From Mesorhizobium sp. (GTDB lineage: Bacteria; Pseudomonadota; Alphaproteobacteria; Rhizobiales; Rhizobiaceae), in assembly GCA_004020315.1 (NCBI GenBank), contig SAQG01000052.1, forward strand, positions 1 through 34,890: 34,890 nucleotides of DNA, given 5' to 3'. The position numbers and the translations under genes were made by a program. This document shows positions 28,577-34,890 of the stretch, one piece after another. Position 1 is the first letter of the stretch. Each line of letters begins with the position of its first letter. The notes under the pieces were generated by a model. The model had not been told where the DNA came from and made no database searches. It saw only the letters and a program-made list of their open reading frames with translations.

Positions 28577-28942
28577 ATGACGTTGGACGATTACAACAGC
28601 TTCTGCGCCTCACTGCCGTCGACGACCCATGTTGTCCAGTGGGGCGGTGCTCATGTCTGGAAGGTCGGAGCCAAGGTCTTTGCGATCGGCGGTTGGAGCG
28701 AGGGCAAGGAGCCGTTCGTCACCTTCAAATGCTCCGACATCGCTTATGACGTCTTGAAGGAACAGCCGGGCCTTCGGCCAGCGCCTTATCTTGCCTCACG
28801 CGGTATGAAATGGATCCAGCGCCAGACAAGCCAAAGCATGGACGATGACGCGCTGAAGGACTATCTGCGCGAAAGCCACCGCCTTGTCGTGCTGAAGCTG
28901 ACGAAGCAGGCGCGTAAGGAATTGGGACTCGCCGCCAGCTAG
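28577..28942 (+). CDS. MmcQ/YjbR family protein
   Basis: A 121-residue small protein of the MmcQ/YjbR family, which has a CyaY-like fold often described as DNA-binding, with no settled function. The family pattern is visible: MTLDDYNSFCASLPSTTHVV, then WKVGAKVFAIGGW, FKCSDIAYDVLKEQPGLRPA and YLRESHRLVVLKLTKQARKE. The ATG at 28577 has AGGGGG seven bases upstream. It starts 43 bases after the clpB stop on the same strand and may be read through from it. No membrane or signal segment is present. Confidence 0.9.
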   Translation: MTLDDYNSFCASLPSTTHVVQWGGAHVWKVGAKVFAIGGWSEGKEPFVTFKCSDIAYDVLKEQPGLRPAPYLASRGMKWIQRQTSQSMDDDALKDYLRESHRLVVLKLTKQARKELGLAAS

Positions 28943-29052
28943 CGTTCTTGTTCCAGACCGCCAGAAATCCGCCATCTTCATGCCCGGTTCATGTTGGAAC
29001 CTTATGGTTAGTAACTGATTTGCTGGCGAAGGGGTTCGCCTGCCGCATAGGC

Positions 29053-29143
29053 CCGAAAATCGAATTCGATTTTCGGAAAGCAGGATGCGGAGATTAAGTG
29101 TTAGAGCGTCCCTGCGCGTCCGAAGGGACGCGCGGCGCTCTAA
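29053..29143. repeat. Palindromic element (TTAGAGCG...CGCTCTAA family), copy 2, with a perfect 24-bp palindrome
   Basis: The right part folds as TTAGAGCG / CGCTCTAA (29101-29108 with 29136-29143) and an inner perfect stem GCGCGTCC / GGACGCGC (29114-29121 with 29126-29133), loop GAAG. The left part begins with a perfect 24-base palindrome at 29053-29076, centred on GAATTC. It aligns with copy 1 at 19837-19928. It lies upstream of the L,D-transpeptidase gene. Confidence 0.85.
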
Positions 29144-29192
29144 AGAGACAACGCCGGGCGGCGGCAATTACGGACCGGAGAATTTGGCCAAC

Positions 29193-30680
29193 ATGTTCCG
29201 CACGATCTTCACCCTTTCGGCGCTCGCCGCCGGGCTGCTTTCTTCGAGCGCAATGGCCGCGCCGACGGAGGACATCGCGCCCCGACCCGCCCGTGCCGCG
29301 GATGCCGGTGCTGTGCTGGTCGCCCAGAACGGCGATTTCGACGTCTATTACGACGCCAGAGGAAACCGCGTCATCGTCGATACGGAAACCGGCATGGTCC
29401 TCGCCATCCAGCCGCCGCAGACCAGATTCGACCGCCGCGCGCTCCGCCGCGAGCGCCTGCGCAACCTCGGACCGGTCGAGGACGACCGTTATTATCTCGA
29501 CGACCCGGAAGACACGGCGCGCTTGCGCCGCAGGCAATTGGAAGAGGAAGGCCTGATCGTCGTACCGCCGGTCGACGAAGTCGTACCGCCGGTCGACGAA
29601 TATGATCCCTATGGCGACTATCCGGTGGAAGCTTTTCCCGAAGCACCGCTGGATGACGGCAGCTTTGGCAATAATTATCCGGATGCGCCGCAGCCGGTAA
29701 AGCCGCGCACCGTCAAGCGCCAGCCGCTCAACGAGGCTTCGATCGAACCGGTCGAGCCGACGGCGCCGGACGACCAGGCGGCATTGCCGCCAAAGATCGG
29801 CGGCAAGACTGTCACCGATCCATCGCTTTCACTCGGTGCGCGCCAGGATGTCGCTGCGTTGCAAGTGCTGCTCGACCGCGCCGGCGCTTCGCCCGGCGTC
29901 ATCGACGGACGCTTCGGCTCGAACGTCGACAAGGCGCTCGCGGCCTACAACGAGATCACCGGCAGCAACCTACGATCGACCGATGTGGTCGGCATCCAGG
30001 CAGCCCTCGAGCAGTCCGGCGGCGATGCCTTTGCCTCCTACAGCATCACGCCCGAGGATGCGGCCGGCCCCTATGTCGCCTCGGTGCCGGAAGACTACGG
30101 CCAGAAGGCGCAGCTCGACCGGCTGAGCTACACCTCCGTTACCGAAGCGCTGGCCGAACGGTTCCACATGGACGAGAACTACCTGAAGGCGCTCAATCCG
30201 GAAGCCAATTTCAACCGTCCCGGCACGATCATCAAGGTTGCCAATTTCGGCAGACTGGTGGCGAAACCGGTGGCGCGCATCATCGCCGACAAGGGCAAGA
30301 AGCAGGTCCGCGCCTATGACGCGTCGGGCAAGCTAATCGCGGCCTATCCAGCCACCATTGGCTCGGCGGACACGCCTTCACCCACCGGCACGCATGCGGT
30401 GTCGCGGGTCGCTCTCGACCCGAACTACACCTACAACCCGAACATCAATTTCAAGCAGGGTGAAAACGACAAGATCCTGACCATCCCGCCGGGCCCGAAC
30501 GGCCCCGTCGGCTCGGTCTGGATTGCGCTGGACAAGCCGACCTACGGCATTCACGGCACGCCCGACCCCTCCAAGATCGGCAAAACCGAAAGCCATGGCT
30601 GCGTGCGGCTGACCAATTGGGACGCGCGCGAACTGGCGAAAATCGTCTCGCCGGGCGTCACGGTGGAATTCATCGACTGA
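29193..30680 (+). CDS. L,D-transpeptidase with peptidoglycan-binding and LysM-like regions
   Basis: A 495-residue exported enzyme that would form 3-3 crosslinks or attach proteins to peptidoglycan in the periplasm. Residues 1-22 are a signal peptide (cut after AMA). A Pro/Asp-rich linker with a perfect tandem VVPPVDE repeat follows (29559-29600). Then comes a PG_binding_1-like domain (LGARQDVAALQVLLDRAGAS, GVIDGRFGSNVDKALAAYNE), a LysM-like stretch (VTEALAERFHMDENYLKALN) and the YkuD catalytic domain with His454, His468 and Cys470 in YGIHGTPDP and SHGCVRLTNWDA. The ATG at 29193 starts the signal peptide; GGAG is 12 bases upstream and weak. It stands alone after a palindromic element. Confidence 0.94.
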   Translation: MFRTIFTLSALAAGLLSSSAMAAPTEDIAPRPARAADAGAVLVAQNGDFDVYYDARGNRVIVDTETGMVLAIQPPQTRFDRRALRRERLRNLGPVEDDRYYLDDPEDTARLRRRQLEEEGLIVVPPVDEVVPPVDEYDPYGDYPVEAFPEAPLDDGSFGNNYPDAPQPVKPRTVKRQPLNEASIEPVEPTAPDDQAALPPKIGGKTVTDPSLSLGARQDVAALQVLLDRAGASPGVIDGRFGSNVDKALAAYNEITGSNLRSTDVVGIQAALEQSGGDAFASYSITPEDAAGPYVASVPEDYGQKAQLDRLSYTSVTEALAERFHMDENYLKALNPEANFNRPGTIIKVANFGRLVAKPVARIIADKGKKQVRAYDASGKLIAAYPATIGSADTPSPTGTHAVSRVALDPNYTYNPNINFKQGENDKILTIPPGPNGPVGSVWIALDKPTYGIHGTPDPSKIGKTESHGCVRLTNWDARELAKIVSPGVTVEFID

Positions 30681-30871
30681 TCGCATCCCAATCACTGCAC
30701 CCCCCTGGGCCGGGGCAGGCTTTTGGGACGACGTGCATTAATCACCCGATGATTTTCGCAGGCGAAGGAGCTGCGGTCCGGCGGCATCGAAGTGCCGATC
30801 CTATTCTGGTTTCAACGACAGCAGTCCTCTGGCCGGTTGTTGGCAGCGCATAGGAGGTCTAAGCAGGCCTC

Positions 30872-32437
30872 ATGCGTTCTCCATGCGAAGTTGGCGCCGT
30901 CGCCGTCCCCCTGGTCAGGTCGCTTTCGGCCGATACGTTTTGCCCGCGATCGCGGCGCAGGTTCGTGCTGATCGCGGCGATCCTGGCTTCCGCGCTCGGC
31001 TTCATCGACGGTTCGATCCTGGCCATCGCCACGCCGGCGATCCGCGTCGATCTTGGCGCCAGTTTCGCCGAGGCGCAGTGGATTTCAAACTCCTATGCGC
31101 TGACGCTTTCGGCACTCATCCTTGTTGGCGGCGCCGCCGGCGACCGTTTTGGCCTGCGGCACGCTTTCGTCGCAGGCATCGCGCTGTTCATTGCCGCCTC
31201 GCTTGCCTGCGCGGTGGCGCCGAACCCGCCAGTGCTCATTGCTTTTCGCGCCCTTCAGGGCATCGGTGCTGCCATCATGGTGCCAGGCAGCCTCGCCATT
31301 ATCGCCAAGGCCTATCCGAAGAAGGAGCGCGGCAGGGCGATCGGCATCTGGGCGGCGGCCTCGGCGCTGACGACGGCGCTTGGCCCGGTGCTGGGCGGCG
31401 TTGTCTTGTCGGCCTTCGGCGACGGCATCTGGCGGGTGATCTTCGCGATCAATCTGCCGCTTGGTCTTGTCTCGATCTATCTTCTGCTCGCCAAGGTCCC
31501 GGCCGACGCACCGACTGAAAAGCGCAGCCTCGATCTCGGCGGCGCTGCCCTCGCCACCTTGGCGTTCGGAGCGCTTGCCTATGGCTTGACTTCGATGAGT
31601 GCAGAGGGCGGGGGGCAAATGTCCGGCCCGAGCATTGCCGCCGGCGCGGTGCTGCTCAGCGTGTTCATTGTCTTCGAGCGCCGGCAGCGCGAACCGATGA
31701 TCGATCTCTCGCTGTTTCGGGTCGGCGCCTTCGCCGGCGCCAATGTGGCGACCTTCTTCCTCTATTTCGCACTGTCGGCCAACCTGTTCTATCTGCCGAT
31801 GCTGCTCATCGCCGGATGGGGACTGAGCGCGGCCGAGGTCGGCTTCATCTTCCTGCCGCTGTCGGTCTTGATCGCGCTGTTGTCGGGGCCGGTCGGCCAG
31901 TGGTCCGACCGGATCGGTCCGCGTTTTCCGATCGCCAGCGGCAGTCTCGTCGTCGCTGTCGCCTTTGCCGGGCTTGCCTTGCTGGCCTATGCCGGCATCC
32001 ACAGTTTCTGGTGGGGAGTGTTTCCGCTGATGGCGCTGATGGGGCTTGGCATGGCGCTGGTCGTGTCGCCGCTGTCGACGGCGGTGATGACGGCGGTCGA
32101 GGACAAGGATACGGGTGCCGCTTCGGGAATCAACAATGCCGTCTCGCGGATTGGCGGCCTGATCGCAGTGGCGGCGATGGGGTCACTGGCGGCCTGGGTC
32201 TATGCGGCCGCGCTGAACACCGGTGCCGCAGCCGGCATTCCGGGTTTCGGCGAACCGGCGCCGGCGGGCATGGCACCGGATCTCGATGCGACAAGGCTGG
32301 CCGCCAGCGACGCAGCGTTCGCAGCCGTCGCCTTGGCGACCGCGCTGCTTTGCCTGCTCCCAGCGATTGTGGCGTGGACAACCGTTTCCGGCGAGCGACT
32401 GCCATGGTGGCGCGGATCGGAGACTCCGCAGAGCTGA
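30872..32437 (+). CDS. MFS transporter, DHA2 (EmrB/QacA) family
   Basis: A 521-residue inner-membrane drug/proton antiporter type exporter with about fourteen hydrophobic helices, which places it in the DHA2 family. Signatures include LGFIDGSILAIATPAIRVDL in helix 1, the motif A-like GDRFGLRHAF after helix 2, RALQGIGAAIMVPGSLAII in helix 4 and the antiporter motif C region LGPVLGGVV in helix 5. The ATG at 30872 is the first start after an in-frame stop (30860); a good AGGAGG lies about 16 bases upstream, a wide gap, so the exact start is less certain. It faces the M23 peptidase tail-to-tail with 24 bases between stops. No regulator or membrane-fusion partner adjoins, so its substrate is open. 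Confidence 0.9.
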   Translation: MRSPCEVGAVAVPLVRSLSADTFCPRSRRRFVLIAAILASALGFIDGSILAIATPAIRVDLGASFAEAQWISNSYALTLSALILVGGAAGDRFGLRHAFVAGIALFIAASLACAVAPNPPVLIAFRALQGIGAAIMVPGSLAIIAKAYPKKERGRAIGIWAAASALTTALGPVLGGVVLSAFGDGIWRVIFAINLPLGLVSIYLLLAKVPADAPTEKRSLDLGGAALATLAFGALAYGLTSMSAEGGGQMSGPSIAAGAVLLSVFIVFERRQREPMIDLSLFRVGAFAGANVATFFLYFALSANLFYLPMLLIAGWGLSAAEVGFIFLPLSVLIALLSGPVGQWSDRIGPRFPIASGSLVVAVAFAGLALLAYAGIHSFWWGVFPLMALMGLGMALVVSPLSTAVMTAVEDKDTGAASGINNAVSRIGGLIAVAAMGSLAAWVYAAALNTGAAAGIPGFGEPAPAGMAPDLDATRLAASDAAFAAVALATALLCLLPAIVAWTTVSGERLPWWRGSETPQS

Positions 32438-32461
32438 GGAGCCCGGAAAAGCCCGGTCGGC

Positions 32462-34420
32462 TCAGCCCTCGATCTTGGCGCTCGCGACTTTCAGCGAATC
32501 ACTGTCTTCCTGCTTGAGCAGATCATCGATGCGCCCGCGCTCGCGCTTGAAGGCAACGAGGTCGTCGCCCTTCAGCACCTTGCCGACCGGCAGGCGAACA
32601 CGCATCGGGTCGACCTTGGTGCCGTTGACGATCAGCTCGTAGTGGAGATGCGGACCGGTGGCGAGGCCGGTCTGGCCGAGAAAGCCGATGGTCTGGCCTT
32701 GGCGGACGCGCACGCCCGGCGCGATGCCTTTGGCAAAAGCGCTCTGGTGATTGTAGGAGGTCTCGTAGCCATTGGCGTGGCGGATGATGATCTGTTTGCC
32801 ATAGCCGCCGGCCCAGCCGGCCTTCTCGACGACACCGTTGCCGGCGGCGATGATCGGCGTGCCGATGGAGGCTGACCAATCGACGCCGGTGTGCATGCGC
32901 ACATAGCCGAGGATCGGATGCCTGCGGGCACCGAAGCCGGAGCGGAATTTACCTGCGGGCAGGGGATTGCGCAGCAGGAATTGCTGGGCGCTGCGGCCGT
33001 CCTCGTCGAAATAGTCGGTGCTGCCGTCCTGCATCTGAAACCGGTAGAAATTGCGCGTCGTGCCGCCGAAGGTCGCCGAGACATAGAGCAGCTCGGATTC
33101 GTCGGATGCCTGGTCGTCGCCATCCGGCTGCGAGAACAGCACCTCGATGCGGTCCGACGGATTGAGCCGCGACTGGAAATCGACACCGGAGGCCAGGAGC
33201 TTGATCAGCCGCTTGGTCATCGCCTTGGACATGCCGTAGGAGTAGGCGGCGCGGTAGATACCGTCATAGACGTTCGGCAGATTGCCGCGCACCACCGGTG
33301 CGGGCGAATCGTCAAACGCGGTCAGCAATTCAGGATTGGGCTCCGGCTCCTGCGCCGGCACATATTGGCCGTGATCGTCGAGCGCGATGGTGACGATGTG
33401 CTGGGCCCTGTCGTAGATGCCGGTGCGAACGACCTTGGCGGCGTCGCCATGGACCTCAAGCCCGACGCGCAGCACGGTTCCCGCCTTGAGCGCTGTCGCA
33501 TTCAGCAATTTGGCGATCGCCTCGGCCATGCCGGTGGCGTCCTCGCCGGTATAGCCCGAATCGGCGAAGGCCTCGACGATGTTGCGGTCTCTGGTGAAGG
33601 GGATGATCTCCTCGGCGAAGGCCGGCGCCTGATCATCGGGGGCAGCACGCGGCGACACCGAGACGTTTTCCGGAACGATCCTGACGTCGTAGGAGCCGGC
33701 CATGCTCTCGGCGAATGCATCGCCGAATCGCTGCGGGTCGACATAATGCAGCGACGCGACCTGCACGGCACCGTCGCTCAGACCCGTGCCGGCCTCGCGC
33801 ACCACCTTTTCCACCTCGTCGGCGGACAAGTCACTCTTTTCGTCGAAGGCTGCCGTCTCGATCGGGAAATCGACCGTCTTCAGGCTCATCTCGCTTTCGA
33901 CCTTGGCGCCATAGATCTGGCCGGCGGCGGTCGCCGGCTGACCGGCATTGCCGTCGCGGTCGTCGCCAAACACCTGCATCGGGTTGAAAGGCGGATAGGC
34001 GCGGCTGGTCGTGTGCCCGGCGGCAAGCGCCATCTTGATCTGCACGAAAGGCATGGTGTGGATGACGTCGCGGTCGCCGACTTTGGTTACCATCGACACT
34101 TCCATGCGCCGGCGGTCCTTGGCCTTGGCAATCTGGCGCGGCGCCACCAGCCTGGTGGTCTTGGCGATCTCGCCGGAATCGTCGCCTCTCGCAAGGCTGA
34201 TCAGTTCGGCGATCTCGGGCGGTGTTGCCAATTGCTGACGGCCGTCAAGGGCCGCGAACAGCGCCACGCCCATCAGCACGCTCGACGTCACGCCAGTAAG
34301 AAAAGTGCCCGACAGCCAGCGTGCCGAAACCTCGCGCCGGTCGGGCGGGCCACTGCGACCATCCGCAATCAGCGGCGGCTCGTTGCCGAGTTCGGCTATG
34401 ACATTTTCCGTATCTGGCAT
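32462..34420 (-). CDS. Membrane-anchored M23 family metallopeptidase
   Basis: A 652-residue cell-wall peptidase. A cytosolic lead is followed by one membrane anchor (WLSGTFLTGVTSSVLMGVAL, about residues 35-56), a long periplasmic region of unclear fold, and a C-terminal LytM domain. Its zinc and catalytic residues are intact: His510 and Asp514 (MHTGVDWSA) and HLH at 591-593 (TGPHLHYELIVNG). It would cut peptide crosslinks in peptidoglycan. The ATG at 34420 is preferred; the frame is open upstream and a TTG at 34507 would add 29 residues. A degenerate LytM-type activator role is unlikely because the site is complete. It converges on the MFS exporter gene. The periplasmic region resembles the OapA/LysM-linked N-terminal parts of rhizobial homologues only loosely. 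Confidence 0.92.
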   Translation of the reverse strand: MPDTENVIAELGNEPPLIADGRSGPPDRREVSARWLSGTFLTGVTSSVLMGVALFAALDGRQQLATPPEIAELISLARGDDSGEIAKTTRLVAPRQIAKAKDRRRMEVSMVTKVGDRDVIHTMPFVQIKMALAAGHTTSRAYPPFNPMQVFGDDRDGNAGQPATAAGQIYGAKVESEMSLKTVDFPIETAAFDEKSDLSADEVEKVVREAGTGLSDGAVQVASLHYVDPQRFGDAFAESMAGSYDVRIVPENVSVSPRAAPDDQAPAFAEEIIPFTRDRNIVEAFADSGYTGEDATGMAEAIAKLLNATALKAGTVLRVGLEVHGDAAKVVRTGIYDRAQHIVTIALDDHGQYVPAQEPEPNPELLTAFDDSPAPVVRGNLPNVYDGIYRAAYSYGMSKAMTKRLIKLLASGVDFQSRLNPSDRIEVLFSQPDGDDQASDESELLYVSATFGGTTRNFYRFQMQDGSTDYFDEDGRSAQQFLLRNPLPAGKFRSGFGARRHPILGYVRMHTGVDWSASIGTPIIAAGNGVVEKAGWAGGYGKQIIIRHANGYETSYNHQSAFAKGIAPGVRVRQGQTIGFLGQTGLATGPHLHYELIVNGTKVDPMRVRLPVGKVLKGDDLVAFKRERGRIDDLLKQEDSDSLKVASAKIEG

Positions 34421-34764
34421 CCAGAAAGGCTGCTTCTTCCCCGGGCGGGACGGCTTGTCGCTTTTGTTGTGGCCATGACATTTGCCTGTCACGGCGGGCG
34501 AAGTCAACGAAGCGCCTGGCTTCGGCCGAGATCCCCACTCATACTTCTCTCTTAGTGGCTCTCTTCCAGTCTCTTATAAGGGGCGCCGCGCCGGTGGTGC
34601 ATGCGCCGGCTTTGTTGGCCTTGGTGTCAAACCGCAATGCGGCGGCAATAGGGCTCCGTGATGGTGGTCGGCTTTGTTATCCCCATGCCGCCGCGGAAGT
34701 CGGCTACCGAAATCAGCGCCGCAATCTTTCGTCGCAAAAAATTCAAAAAAGCCCGAAATCGTTG
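34421..34764. other. Intergenic stretch before the right-edge promoter
   Basis: No gene with a credible ribosome site is visible on either strand. It should contain the promoter of the minus-strand M23 peptidase; a TATAAG-like sequence on the minus strand near 34575-34581 is one possible -10 box. The part from 34733 is A-rich just before the plus-strand promoter. Confidence 0.4.
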
Positions 34765-34794
34765 TTGACACTTTGGACGCCTGCCGACTATATA
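34765..34794 (+). promoter_or_regulatory. Housekeeping sigma-70-type promoter at the right edge
   Basis: TTGACA (34765-34770) and CTATAT (34788-34793), 17 bases apart, closely match the rhizobial consensus. Transcription would start near 34800 and leave an untranslated leader of about 80 bases before the GTG at 34879. Confidence 0.8.
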
Positions 34795-34878
34795 CGCCTC
34801 ACCAACGAGGGCGGCGCGCCGCTGGCGACGAAGAAGTTCGCTTCTAGATCTGCCCTCTGCGAAATTCAAGAGAGCCGC

Positions 34879-34890
34879 GTGAGCGACACT
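34879..34890 (+). CDS. Start of an unidentified gene, cut by the window edge
   Basis: GTG AGC GAC ACT would encode MSDT. AAGAGAG lies a few bases upstream as a ribosome site, and a strong promoter lies about 85 bases before. Only four codons are present, so the product cannot be named. Confidence 0.4.

Noticed and set aside
32437..32465. Weak inverted repeat between the convergent MFS and M23 genes as a bidirectional terminator
   Set aside because: The stem (GAGCC/GGCTC) is short, has a long loop and no T-run; too weak to call.
34574..34869. Small minus-strand open frames near the right edge
   Set aside because: They overlap a good plus-strand promoter, have no ribosome sites and have a His/Pro/Arg-rich shadow composition.

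Overview
The window looks like a chromosomal segment of a GC-rich alphaproteobacterium of the order Rhizobiales, most likely Mesorhizobium or a close relative. This is inferred from protein styles (a DUF4167 protein, a single class IVb Flp pilin, SecA with a C-terminal zinc motif), from the run lysC-ptsP-prfA-prmC-DUF4167-clpB that I know from Rhizobiales, and from several families of short palindromic intergenic elements of the kind that litter Mesorhizobium genomes. I see no rRNA, tRNA, CRISPR array, insertion sequence or prophage. About 30 genes cover nearly the whole window.

Left part (1-8.5 kb). A polysaccharide-type flippase and a CelD/BcsL-like acetyltransferase are translationally coupled on the minus strand and look like the edge of a surface-glycan locus. 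Next come two tiny plus-strand genes; the second has its 3' end replaced by a palindromic repeat. Then secA (minus), a divergent periplasmic parvulin-type prolyl isomerase, a composite repeat, and a TetR regulator with a palindromic operator candidate.

Middle (8.6-18.2 kb). argJ, a two-part GNAT acetyltransferase and a mutT-type Nudix gene overlap stop-to-start. A small membrane protein and an orphan Flp pilin follow. A minus-strand NDUFAF5-like methyltransferase lies divergent from a four-gene operon: comF, grxC, a Nit-type amidase and a DUF1178 gene. The grxC-Nit pair suggests glutathione housekeeping. A visibly less GC-rich gene for an unrecognised HExxH protein follows. Then come a divergent MarR regulator/EamA exporter pair, and ubiG converging on the exporter.

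Right part (18.5-34.9 kb). This holds core genes: lysC, ptsP (nitrogen PTS enzyme I), prfA and prmC (release factor and its methyltransferase, overlapping by 8 bases), a DUF4167 protein with a strong terminator, clpB behind a heat-shock-type promoter, and an MmcQ/YjbR gene. Then come an L,D-transpeptidase with PG-binding and LysM-like regions, a DHA2-type MFS exporter and, convergent with it, a membrane-anchored M23 peptidase. A good housekeeping promoter and the first codons of another gene sit at the right edge.

I did not find a clear multi-gene system of a new kind. The best leads are the HExxH gene (15234-15863), the two-gene mini-operon with tandem operator-like repeats and a repeat-truncated second gene (3048-3569), the two-part GNAT gene locked into the argJ operon, and the palindromic element families.
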